A DNA stretch of 6,110 nt from Fidelibacterota bacterium (GCA_029931905.1 JAOZRH010000079.1:1-6110); one strand, 5' to 3'; shown: positions 1 through 6,110, numbered from the stretch's first letter. A program made the numbers and translations. The notes: generated from the sequence alone by a model not told the origin.

Positions 1-1
1 T

Positions 2-934
2 GTCGTATCCCCTGGAATTATTGAAATAAATAATGATATAATAGAAAATATTTCTTTTTATAGTGATTCATTGGACACTAATAGAGAATATAATCATATA
101 ACTCCAGTATTTTTTGATTTAAATATTTATGATAGTAGTAAAGTTGATTATATTGATTCTTTATTAATTAGAAAAGGGATCGTATATTGTTTATTAAAGC
201 AAAACAATAAAATATATTTTCATAAAATTGCACCTTTTTCAGAAAATGAATTGTTGGGGTATTTTTATAAAAATAATGAATTATCTGCTGGCGAATTTCA
301 TAAGATGTATCATGATTTTGAAGATAATCTTGTTTTTTCAAAGTATTATTTAAATGTTGATAAAAAAAATAAATTGCCACATGAAGGACAGTTATCAAAT
401 GATATTATTAAAAAATTATTAAATAATGAATATTCTTTATGGTTACAGGATTTTTCAGAATATCAAATTAAGATATTTTCGAAATTATTAAACGAATATA
501 AGATTGAAGTTGTTAATTTACCAAAAGATATTGAATGGAAAAAAACAACTTTCGATAATGTGACTGTAATTGCTGATTTATCAAGTATAATTAAGATGAT
601 AGAAGAGGAAAAAGAATTAAATGATGTTGAAAATTATTTTGGTCTAAATTTAAATTTATATTATAAAATATTTGAAAAAGAAAAAATAATGTCTAATGTT
701 TATCATAGTATTAGTAATCAAATATTAGAGATAATGTCAGAAGAAGAATTTATACAGTATTCAGCAATTTTTCCATCTCAATTTTTTGGATTAGAAAAAA
801 AAATTGGAATTTTAAGAAAAAATTACTTTGCTGATTTTGTTGTATTCTCAAGTGATTTCTTTTCTAAAAATTCATTTGTTAAAAAAGTATATGTTGACGG
901 TATCGAAATATATTCAAATGATAAAAAAGAATAA
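2..934 (+). CDS. Degenerate amidohydrolase-like protein (COG1228/imidazolonepropionase type), partial, start beyond left edge
   Basis: The frame is open to the window edge, so the TTG at 71 is not the real start; 310 residues are visible. Numbering from the Val at position 2, residues 4-9 (PGIIEI) match the amidohydrolase strand that normally reads PG(L/F)ID.H.H, but here it continues N-N-D, so both metal-binding His are gone. Residues near 30-64 (HITPVFFDLNIYDSS, then a KGIVYCLL strand) resemble the 'TP.lra.da.np.d' segment of COG1228 enzymes. At 146-153 (LWLQDFSE) the usual 'V.vHa..a' His is Gln. The C-terminus (about 250-304) is well kept: an NPA-like box (IFPSQFFGLEKKIG), then YFADFVVFSSD and VKKVYVDGIEI, which is the family's 'G..ADlvv' beta-sandwich end. 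The fold is probably conserved while hydrolase activity is probably lost. The actual role, localisation and N-terminus (possibly a signal peptide) cannot be seen. It ends in TAA and faces the anti-sigma gene tail to tail. Confidence 0.72.
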   Translation, partial: VVSPGIIEINNDIIENISFYSDSLDTNREYNHITPVFFDLNIYDSSKVDYIDSLLIRKGIVYCLLKQNNKIYFHKIAPFSENELLGYFYKNNELSAGEFHKMYHDFEDNLVFSKYYLNVDKKNKLPHEGQLSNDIIKKLLNNEYSLWLQDFSEYQIKIFSKLLNEYKIEVVNLPKDIEWKKTTFDNVTVIADLSSIIKMIEEEKELNDVENYFGLNLNLYYKIFEKEKIMSNVYHSISNQILEIMSEEEFIQYSAIFPSQFFGLEKKIGILRKNYFADFVVFSSDFFSKNSFVKKVYVDGIEIYSNDKKE

Positions 935-936
935 AT

Positions 937-1473
937 CTATTTTGTTTGATTTACCATTTTAATTTTATTTTCGAAACTATTTTTTTGAATATCATTTAAT
1001 TTAGACGAATCAATTTCATCATTTTCATTTTTAACATATTGAGGATTTGCTGTAGGTTGTGATAGGTTAGTAGGATTATTTAAGATGTTATTTTGAATTT
1101 CAGCCGTGGAAATTGTTTGATTTGGCATGTTTGGAAAAATAGAATTATAGACAAAATAAACTCCAAATAATAGAATAAATACAGCAACAGCAGAAGACAA
1201 TGGCTGAGAATATTTATACAAGAATTGTTTGAAAATAAATTGTTTTTGTGACTTATGTTTTTCAATTTTTTTCAACAACTTGTCGTTAAAATCTTCTGAT
1301 GTTTTTAATTTTGGTAAATTGTGAAGAGAATTAAGAATGTTTTTCATTTCAGCTAATTTGATTCTACAATTTTCACAATTTTCTAAATGTTCATCTGCTT
1401 CAATTCTCATTAAATGTGGGAGATTATTATCTAAATAATCTGATATTATGTTCTTAAAGTTGTAACAGTTCAT
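937..1473 (-). CDS. Anti-sigma factor, zf-HC2/ZAS type with one TM helix
   Basis: A 178-residue probable inner-membrane anti-sigma factor that would bind the ECF sigma factor encoded immediately upstream. The N-terminus carries the zinc-binding anti-sigma (ZAS) signature: Cys3, then His29-x3-Cys33-x2-Cys36 (HLENCENC), preceded by the typical ISDYLDNNL helix. A cytoplasmic linker (about 38-90) includes the family-like 'DFNDKLLKKIEKH' helix at 61-73. One hydrophobic helix at about 91-113 (PLSSAVAVFILLFGVYFVYN) predicts N-in, C-out topology. The C-terminal 65 residues (114-178) should be periplasmic. They are Asn-rich (14 Asn) with no Cys and no domain I recognise, so the signal sensed is unknown. 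The start is ATG with a GGAG sequence just after the sigma stop codon, 17 nt after the sigma gene. Known biology: such pairs are usually autoregulated and released by proteolysis or by conformational change of the anti-sigma. The stop (TAG) lies 2 bp from the stop of the convergent plus-strand gene. Confidence 0.88.
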   Translation of the reverse strand: MNCYNFKNIISDYLDNNLPHLMRIEADEHLENCENCRIKLAEMKNILNSLHNLPKLKTSEDFNDKLLKKIEKHKSQKQFIFKQFLYKYSQPLSSAVAVFILLFGVYFVYNSIFPNMPNQTISTAEIQNNILNNPTNLSQPTANPQYVKNENDEIDSSKLNDIQKNSFENKIKMVNQTK

Positions 1474-1486
1474 CGTATAAGCACTT

Positions 1487-1490
1487 CTCC
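1487..1490 (-). promoter_or_regulatory. Shine-Dalgarno (GGAG) of the anti-sigma gene
   Basis: On the minus strand GGAGAAG directly follows the sigma-factor TAA stop. GGAG lies 13 nt before the ATG at 1473, slightly long spacing. No other in-frame start codon sits between the SD and this ATG. The tight placement after the stop suggests translational coupling of sigma and anti-sigma, which keeps their stoichiometry; this is inference. Confidence 0.6.
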
Positions 1491-2066
1491 TTAATTTTTT
1501 TTCTTCTTCAATAGTTTTTGCAATTTTAACCTGCCTCGATTAATTCTACTTTTAACGGTTCCAATTGATACATCAACTATTTTACTCACCTCTTCATAAG
1601 AAAGTTCCTGAATATCTCTTAAAATTAATGTACTTTTAAATGGCTCTTCCAATTGATGTACGGCTTTTAAAATATCGTCGATTTGGTGTTTTGAATTTGT
1701 ATTTTTTTCCGGAACATCTGTTTCTGAAGGAATTTCGTATTCTTTACTGTCAAATCCCATATCGCTTAATGAAAATATTTTTCGTCTGTTTCGTTTTCTC
1801 AGTTCAGTTTTTGCAAGATTTGCGGCTATTGTAAATATCCAAGTGCTAAATTTTGCAATTTCTTTGTACATATTTGCACTTGTATATAATTTTAGAAATG
1901 TGTCTTGAACAATATCTTCAGCGGATTCTTTAGAATGAACATAACCAAAAACAAAATTTAATAATCGGTCTTTAAATCTATTTACAAGCTCTAAATATGC
2001 TCGTTCATTTCCTTTTTGAAATTGGAGGATTAATTCTTCATCTGTATATTTTTTATTATTGTTCAA
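1491..2066 (-). CDS. ECF-family RNA polymerase sigma factor (RpoE/SigW-like)
   Basis: A 191-residue sigma-70 family factor of the extracytoplasmic-function class, close to the usual ECF length. Region 2 spans about 27-95 and includes the core-binding DIVQDTFLKLY (51-61) and the promoter-melting/-10 segment FSTWIFTIAANLAKTELRKRNRR (73-95). An acidic, poorly conserved linker (about 100-128) follows. Region 4 is at about 132-186, with the HTH at 156-176 (SYEEVSKIVDVSIGTVKSRINRG) that would contact the -35 element. There is no C-terminal extension, only a Lys run. The start is TTG: the upstream frame meets a TGA at 2079-2081 with only gag-aag-att-aat between, and the next internal Met is residue 66, inside region 2. 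The TTG comes 1 nt after the holA stop, so translation is probably coupled to holA. The following gene encodes its cognate anti-sigma factor. The pair probably controls an envelope regulon whose members cannot be seen here. I assign no gene symbol because ECF subgroups cannot be told apart by eye. Confidence 0.93.
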   Translation of the reverse strand: MNNNKKYTDEELILQFQKGNERAYLELVNRFKDRLLNFVFGYVHSKESAEDIVQDTFLKLYTSANMYKEIAKFSTWIFTIAANLAKTELRKRNRRKIFSLSDMGFDSKEYEIPSETDVPEKNTNSKHQIDDILKAVHQLEEPFKSTLILRDIQELSYEEVSKIVDVSIGTVKSRINRGRLKLQKLLKKKKN

Positions 2067-2067
2067 A

Positions 2068-3069
2068 TTAATCTTCTCTCATAATGGTTTCTATTACTAA
2101 TATTATGTTATTTAAGGAATTGATGCTACTTGTTTTTATTCTTTTATCTGCTTCTACAATTGCATTTATACCTCTTAAAAGCTGAGATTTAGTGTAATTC
2201 TGTGCATATCTTTTCATCTGGTTTAGTTGATTTGTATTATATACATGTAATATTCTTCCAGTTGAAAAATCGGTAACAATTCTTGAATCTTTTAATACTG
2301 CCAATCCCCAAATAAAATTATAAAGTGTTATTAACATATAAACATCACTAAATCCTTTAGAAAGTAAATTTTCTATAACAATTATAGTTTCTGCTTTATT
2401 ATTTTCTCCTATTGACTTCAATAAATCATTGATATTGTTGGTTTTTGAATATCCAGCAATAAAACTTACATCTTCTTCGCTAATATCTTTATCATATTCT
2501 AAATAATTATCCAATTTTTCCAATTCATTTGATATATCTGATAAATTTGTTCCAACAATTTTAATTAGTTGATCAATTGCAGAATTTGTAATTTTTCTAT
2601 TATTATTACTAAGATAACTTTTTATCCAAGTTGGTATTTCATTTTCAAATGGAGAAGTTATCATCAAAGTTTTACTTTTTGATTTTACATTTTTTAAAAA
2701 TTTGTTTTTGTTATCAATTTCTGGTGCAATTAATATTAATATATTTTCTTTTGTTGGATTATCTAAATATTTTTTAAGAATATTTTTAGAAGGCGTCTTA
2801 AGTTTTTTTATATCATTTATAATAATTACTTGAGGCTTTTTAAACATTGAAATTGAATATAAAATATTTTGAAAATCTGAAGATTCTAATTCTTTTGCAT
2901 ATTTAATATCTTTATCAATTTCTCCAACTACATTTTTAAATGATTTTGTTAGTATTGTAATAAAATTTTCTTTTAAGTAAAAATCATCACCGAAAAGAAA
3001 ATAAATTGGCACAAATTGTCCTTTATTAATATTATTCAATTCTTTTAAATAATCAGAAAACCAACTCAT
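2068..3069 (-). CDS. holA: DNA polymerase III subunit delta (clamp loader)
   Basis: A 333-residue protein (family about 330-345), the delta subunit of the clamp-loader complex, which opens the beta sliding clamp during replication. Numbering from the ATG at 3069: the N-terminal AAA+-like domain begins PIYFLFGDDFYLKENF (21-36), the family's 'yll.G.e.yl..e' opening. A second conserved strand is PQVIIINDIKKLK (79-91). Domain II/III carries the diagnostic IVGTNLSDISNELEKLDNYL (171-190) and the following 'It.edV' equivalent ISEEDVSFI (196-204). The C-terminal helical domain has the 'll..i..i.eaD..iKt' helix at 297-313. As is normal for delta, no functional Walker A is seen. A GTG at 3081 is in frame and would add four residues, but it forms part of the likely SD (AGGTG), so I prefer the ATG. 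It lies 59 nt after uppP and 1 nt before the sigma gene. The housekeeping function looks unrelated to its envelope neighbours. Confidence 0.93.
   Translation of the reverse strand: MSWFSDYLKELNNINKGQFVPIYFLFGDDFYLKENFITILTKSFKNVVGEIDKDIKYAKELESSDFQNILYSISMFKKPQVIIINDIKKLKTPSKNILKKYLDNPTKENILILIAPEIDNKNKFLKNVKSKSKTLMITSPFENEIPTWIKSYLSNNNRKITNSAIDQLIKIVGTNLSDISNELEKLDNYLEYDKDISEEDVSFIAGYSKTNNINDLLKSIGENNKAETIIVIENLLSKGFSDVYMLITLYNFIWGLAVLKDSRIVTDFSTGRILHVYNTNQLNQMKRYAQNYTKSQLLRGINAIVEADKRIKTSSINSLNNIILVIETIMRED
2073..2080 (-). promoter_or_regulatory. Weak Shine-Dalgarno embedded in the 3' end of holA, serving the TTG start of the sigma gene
   Basis: Minus-strand GAGAGAAG lies inside the last codons of holA (Met-Arg-Glu-Asp-stop), 6 nt before the TTG at 2066. 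Its match to the anti-SD is only partial. A weak SD plus a TTG start 1 nt after a stop codon implies that sigma synthesis may depend on ribosomes finishing holA. Confidence 0.4.
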
Positions 3070-3078
3070 TAATCTATG

Positions 3079-3083
3079 CACCT
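3079..3083 (-). promoter_or_regulatory. Shine-Dalgarno AGGTG that decides the holA start
   Basis: Minus-strand AGGTG sits 9 nt before the ATG at 3069, near-ideal spacing. The only alternative start, the GTG at 3081, overlaps this same SD and has no SD of its own in good position. This supports the shorter HolA. Confidence 0.55.
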
Positions 3084-3128
3084 ATTTATAAATCTACAAA
3101 TTATCATTGCTTGTAAAATATAAAAATA

Positions 3129-3932
3129 TTAATTAAATGCCAATATTAAAAATCCTAATATTACACAATAATAGGAAAAAATATAAAATTTCCCTTTTAG
3201 TAAACTGTATAGAATCCATTTAATTGCATAATAACCTGTAATAAAGGCAATTGTTGTACCAAATAATATTAGCCTCCAATCAATAGCAGATACTCCAACG
3301 AGATTTTTTGTTTCTAAAAGAGTTGCTCCAAATACAAGTGGTAAAGCTAAAATAAATGAAAATCTTGCCACTTTTTTCTTATCAATTCCTAAAAACAATC
3401 CAGTTGATATTGTACTACCACTTCGAGAAATTCCAGGTATTATTGCAAATGCCTGTACAATTCCTATTATCATTGATGACCATAAAGTAAGTTTTTTATT
3501 ACTCTTTTTTGCCCATTGTGTAAGAAACAATATTGTACCAGTAACGATTAGAGCAAATCCAACGGCATTGATATTTTTAAATAAATTTTCAAAAAAATCA
3601 CCAAAAAATACACCAGCAATTCCAGCTGGTATTATTGCAAGCAACATATAAATGCTCATTGCAAAATTTTCATTTTCTTTCATATTTTTAGGATAACTGG
3701 TAACTTTCCAGAAATTTTTAAAAAAAGCAATTAATATATTATGAATATCTTTTCTGAATACAACTAAAACACTTAAAAATGTCCCAAAATGAAGAAATAT
3801 TTCCATAGTGATTCCTGGATAATGAATCCCAAAAAATTCACTAACTATTACTAAATGTCCAGAACTGCTCACTGGTAAAAATTCGGTTAATCCTTGTGTT
3901 ATTGCCAATATCAATACTTTTAAATAATCCAT
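3129..3932 (-). CDS. uppP: Undecaprenyl-diphosphatase (BacA/UppP)
   Basis: A 267-residue integral inner-membrane phosphatase that converts undecaprenyl pyrophosphate to undecaprenyl phosphate. It recycles the lipid carrier for peptidoglycan and other surface polymers, and overexpression of this family gives bacitracin resistance. The sequence has the two family signatures from the inverted-repeat architecture. One is QGLTEFLPVSSSGHL at 13-27, with the catalytic-site Glu17, the Ser run and His26; Gln13 fills the first position of the (E/Q)xxxE motif, a common variant. The other is PGISRSGST at 166-174 with the essential Arg170. About seven to eight hydrophobic segments alternate through the protein, ending with ILGFLILAFN. 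Length is typical. The ATG has an AAGGAA SD 9 nt upstream. It lies 65 nt after the TPR/periplasmic-binding gene and 59 nt before holA, all on the minus strand. I see nothing truncated or missing. Confidence 0.97.
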   Translation of the reverse strand: MDYLKVLILAITQGLTEFLPVSSSGHLVIVSEFFGIHYPGITMEIFLHFGTFLSVLVVFRKDIHNILIAFFKNFWKVTSYPKNMKENENFAMSIYMLLAIIPAGIAGVFFGDFFENLFKNINAVGFALIVTGTILFLTQWAKKSNKKLTLWSSMIIGIVQAFAIIPGISRSGSTISTGLFLGIDKKKVARFSFILALPLVFGATLLETKNLVGVSAIDWRLILFGTTIAFITGYYAIKWILYSLLKGKFYIFSYYCVILGFLILAFN

Positions 3933-3941
3933 ACTTTTTTA

Positions 3942-3947
3942 TTCCTT
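3942..3947 (-). promoter_or_regulatory. Shine-Dalgarno AAGGAA of uppP
   Basis: Minus-strand AAGGAA lies 9 nt before the uppP ATG (3932) in an A-rich leader. No alternative in-frame start is better placed. Confidence 0.6.
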
Positions 3948-3955
3948 TTTTAAAT

Positions 3956-3991
3956 TATATGAAAAATTGAAGATATTACACTTTTCATATA
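3956..3991. repeat. Perfect 10-bp inverted repeat in the gap upstream of uppP
   Basis: The arms are TATATGAAAA (3956-3965) and TTTTCATATA (3982-3991), a perfect complement around a 16-nt centre. The element fills most of the 65-nt gap between the upstream stop (3998) and the uppP SD. As RNA it would be an A/U-rich hairpin with only one G-C pair and no U-tract after it on either strand, so it is not a canonical terminator. It could be an operator, an mRNA-stability stem between the two cistrons, or chance in AT-rich sequence. Confidence 0.35.
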
Positions 3992-3997
3992 TAAATA

Positions 3998-6109
3998 TTA
4001 TTCTTCTTCTAAGATATGTATTCTGTTGTTTTTAAATTGTAAGACATTCATTGCCGTATTCACTCTTGGTTTTCTCGATGTGAATTTTATTCTTCTAATT
4101 GGTCCAGTGAATATATTTAAATTTGATAAAGAATTGTTTATTTCTTCTCTTGTATGAGCACCAGATTCAATTTGATTTAATAATAATAACATAGTATCAT
4201 ATCCATAAAGTCCAATTCTGTTCGGAGCTGTTCCATTGATTTCTTTATATTTTTTAAATAATTGATCATTTTCTTTTTTCCCTTCTAACCAAAGATGATC
4301 GGATATAAAAATTATTCCATCAATATAATTTTTATATTTATTAAGTATATCAATATCAAACCAATTGGCATCACCAAGATATTGTGCTTGAAAATCATAT
4401 TTTGCAATTTGTGGTGCAATATACTGAATGTCATCTGGATATATTGCGAAATAAATAGCACTTTTGTTATTAATTAATAAGATGTTATCTTTTTTTGGAT
4501 TAGAAGTTATTATATTTTTTATTGAATCTACATATCTAAAATATTTATATTCAGGATTATCGTAAGAAAAATATTCTTCCAATGAGTCAATTGTGTTAAT
4601 ATTAAATATTGTATTTATTGGTAATAAGCTATTTTTCAAAATAAATGTTGAATCGTTTAGTGATAATAATGATGAATCATTTAACATTGATATGGAAGAA
4701 TTACTTTCTTCTATAAAATATGAATTTTCAGTTGTATTAAATAATAATTGGTTATTATTGCTCAAAAATGATGAATCATTAATTGATAAAATTGATTTAT
4801 TGTTTACTAATAAAAATGATGAATCTATAGTTTGTATAGTAGAAAAGTTAATTTTTGTTATTAATTTTTGTAAAGAATCTATTAGTGTAGAATCATTGTT
4901 TAAATAATTATAAGTTAATGAATCAACTTCTATTATTCTTTTAAATTCGTGTCTAATATCTTTTGGAGTTCCTTGATACCAAATATTCTCAATAATTTTT
5001 CCTGCTTTTTGTTCTATTGTATTGTTAAAACTATTTACAATTGTGCGTCCATACTGGTCTCCCGGAGCTATAGTAACAAAATTTTCCAATTTCAAATTAT
5101 TGGTTGAATAATTTGCAATTGCATAACCTCTTTCATCTTTATCTGGACTTAATTGAAATATATATTTTCCCATATTTGCCAATCCATTTTCTGTAGCAGT
5201 TGGTGTAAGTAGTGGAAGTTTGAGAATATTACAAATCGGTGACATTGCAATAGCTGATTGGCTTGATAATGGGCCAATAACCGCAACACAATTTTTCATT
5301 TGGCTGAGTTGATATGTATGTTTTACTGCATTTTTTGTATCACTTTCTGTATCTAATATTATTAAATTTATTTCAGCTGAATTATTTTTATCTTTATAAT
5401 TTTTAAGTGCTAATTTTATTCCATTTAATATATTATTTCCAGGAATTGAATTTGCACCAGTTAATGGTAAAACTACACCAATATTTATTTCTTCAGTATT
5501 ACTATTTATCAAATTCTTTTTTAAATCTTTTATATATGCTATTCCAAAAAAATCAGTAGTACTAATTTTCTTTTCGACTTCTGTGATAGTTTTTTCTGCT
5601 TTTTCAAAATCACCATTATCAATATATTTTTCAATTAGTAATAATTTTACAAAATAATATTGGTTTTCTGTTTTTATAAGAGATAATATTTCTAATAATT
5701 CATTTTCAGATATAAAAGCACTGCTAATTTTTATTATAAATTTTTTAATATTATTAGAAAATGTTAAATCGTTTGTTAATGTTTCTGCTTCAAGAGCTGG
5801 TAATATTGCTGTGTTATAATTGTTTTTGTTAACAAGCGACTGAGATTTGATAAAATAAATATCTGCTAAATATTGACTAGTAGGAAAATATTCGCCAAAT
5901 ATTCTACTATATCTCATAACAGAGTCATAATTTTGTAATTTATAATTACATTTGATTATCATAAATAGTGCTACTGAAGAATATTGATCATCTCTTATGT
6001 TTACTAAATCTAATGTTTTTTCTAGTTTAATAAGTGCATCATAGTAATTTCCATTTTGATACATTGTTAGAGCTTTATCAATATCTTTTTTTGAATAATT
6101 GGCAGAAAA
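3998..6109 (-). CDS. TPR plus periplasmic-binding (Peripla_BP_6/LivK-like) protein, LpoA-like architecture, partial at N-terminus
   Basis: The frame stays open to the right edge: 15 residues (FSANYSKKDIDKALT) precede the Met at 6064, which lies inside the first TPR helix, so the start is outside. FSAN may be the end of a signal peptide (inference). Numbering from that Met, 1-168 is alpha-helical with TPR-like pairs (1-20, 31-65, 66-99, 136-168, e.g. NGDFEKAEKTI). From 192 a type-I periplasmic-binding fold begins (INIGVVLPLTG), with VIGPLSSQSAIAMSP (262-276) and PLLTPTATENGL (284-295). The Ser and Thr positions that hold the ligand in LivJ/LivK-type proteins are kept. It continues through DQYGRTIVNSF (336-346), YIAPQIAKYDFQAQYLGD (548-565) and GLYGYDTMLLLL (618-629). 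Residues about 380-525 are a low-complexity insert. It may be an outer-membrane lipoprotein activating a penicillin-binding protein, as LpoA does, or an ABC-transporter binding protein. Adjacent uppP favours a wall role, but weakly. Confidence 0.82.
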   Translation of the reverse strand, partial: FSANYSKKDIDKALTMYQNGNYYDALIKLEKTLDLVNIRDDQYSSVALFMIIKCNYKLQNYDSVMRYSRIFGEYFPTSQYLADIYFIKSQSLVNKNNYNTAILPALEAETLTNDLTFSNNIKKFIIKISSAFISENELLEILSLIKTENQYYFVKLLLIEKYIDNGDFEKAEKTITEVEKKISTTDFFGIAYIKDLKKNLINSNTEEINIGVVLPLTGANSIPGNNILNGIKLALKNYKDKNNSAEINLIILDTESDTKNAVKHTYQLSQMKNCVAVIGPLSSQSAIAMSPICNILKLPLLTPTATENGLANMGKYIFQLSPDKDERGYAIANYSTNNLKLENFVTIAPGDQYGRTIVNSFNNTIEQKAGKIIENIWYQGTPKDIRHEFKRIIEVDSLTYNYLNNDSTLIDSLQKLITKINFSTIQTIDSSFLLVNNKSILSINDSSFLSNNNQLLFNTTENSYFIEESNSSISMLNDSSLLSLNDSTFILKNSLLPINTIFNINTIDSLEEYFSYDNPEYKYFRYVDSIKNIITSNPKKDNILLINNKSAIYFAIYPDDIQYIAPQIAKYDFQAQYLGDANWFDIDILNKYKNYIDGIIFISDHLWLEGKKENDQLFKKYKEINGTAPNRIGLYGYDTMLLLLNQIESGAHTREEINNSLSNLNIFTGPIRRIKFTSRKPRVNTAMNVLQFKNNRIHILEEE
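4619..4837 (-). repeat. Degenerate Asp-Ser repeat coding region (low-complexity insert)
   Basis: This stretch encodes residues 410-482 of the periplasmic-binding protein, the core of a longer insert. Units centre on (N/I)DS(S/T)(F/L)L: IDSSFLL, INDSSFLS, LNDSSLLS, LNDSTFIL. On the plus strand the DNA repeat is AATGATGAATCATT at 4668-4681 and 4767-4780, with a partial copy at 4815-4826; spacings of 99 and 48 bp keep the frame. Each full copy is itself an inverted repeat around a central GA. Confidence 0.6.
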
Positions 6110-6110
6110 T

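Noticed and set aside
71..73. TTG as the start of the first plus-strand gene
   Set aside because: The frame is open leftward to the window edge, and the upstream residues (PGIIEI) match the amidohydrolase N-terminal strand, so the gene is partial rather than starting here.
872..921. TCATTTG/CAAATGA inverted repeat as a terminator for the minus-strand operon
   Set aside because: It is only 7 bp with a loop of about 36 nt, AT-rich, inside coding sequence and not followed by a T-run on the minus strand.
968..975. TTTCGAAA palindrome near a T-run as a plus-strand terminator
   Set aside because: The palindrome has no room for a loop, and the sequence is within the anti-sigma coding region.
3079..3081. 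GTG start giving a HolA four residues longer
   Set aside because: This GTG is part of the AGGTG SD that is ideally placed for the ATG at 3069.
3954..3959. Perfect TATAAT on the minus strand as a uppP -10 box
   Set aside because: There is no -35-like hexamer at 16-18 bp (AGTGTA there). The implied transcript would start at or inside the SD, and TATAAT is expected by chance in sequence this AT-rich.
4593..4907. A 104-codon open frame on the plus strand, with its own Asn-Asp-Glu-Ser repeats
   Set aside because: It lies wholly antisense to the low-complexity insert. Its repeats are the complement of the near-palindromic AATGATGAATCATT units, and no SD or domain supports it.
6062..6064. ATG as the start of the TPR/periplasmic-binding gene
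   Set aside because: The frame continues to the right edge, and the Met lies within the first TPR helix, so the true start and any signal peptide are beyond the window.

Overview
The window is strongly AT-rich, roughly three quarters A+T by eye, and is read with the standard bacterial code (TGG for Trp; TAA and TAG stops). It looks like ordinary, densely packed bacterial chromosome, with no IS element, tRNA, rRNA or CRISPR array. An envelope-stress type ECF sigma/anti-sigma pair, a TPR plus LivK-like periplasmic protein, and a COG1228-like amidohydrolase relative suggest a Gram-negative of the FCB group (Bacteroidota, Ignavibacteriota, Cloacimonadota or Marinimicrobia type). That placement is inference from protein flavour, not from a marker alignment.

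Layout. Positions 2-934 (+) hold the C-terminal 310 residues of a gene that runs off the left edge. It is an amidohydrolase-fold protein that has lost every metal-binding histidine I can place. It ends 2 bp from the end of a convergent minus-strand cluster that fills the rest of the window. In transcription order, right to left, the cluster is: a TPR plus Peripla_BP_6 protein (3998-6109, start beyond the right edge), uppP (3129-3932), holA (2068-3069), an ECF sigma factor (1491-2066, TTG start 1 nt after the holA stop) and a one-TM zinc-finger anti-sigma factor (937-1473). Gaps are 65, 59, 1 and 17 nt. There is no convincing internal promoter or terminator, so a single operon or a read-through cluster is likely. 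There is no gene-free stretch longer than 65 nt.

How they may work together. UppP recycles undecaprenyl pyrophosphate for peptidoglycan and other wall polymers. The TPR plus substrate-binding protein has the domain order of LpoA, the outer-membrane activator of PBP1A, although it could instead be a binding protein of amino-acid ABC-transporter type. The sigma/anti-sigma pair would sense the envelope. HolA, the clamp-loader delta subunit, is a housekeeping replication gene that seems simply to share the transcript.

The most unusual items are the apparently catalytically dead amidohydrolase and a low-complexity insert of about 140 residues in the periplasmic-binding domain. The insert is rich in Asp-Ser pairs and has no Gly or Ala. 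I see no clear evidence of a wholly new system here.
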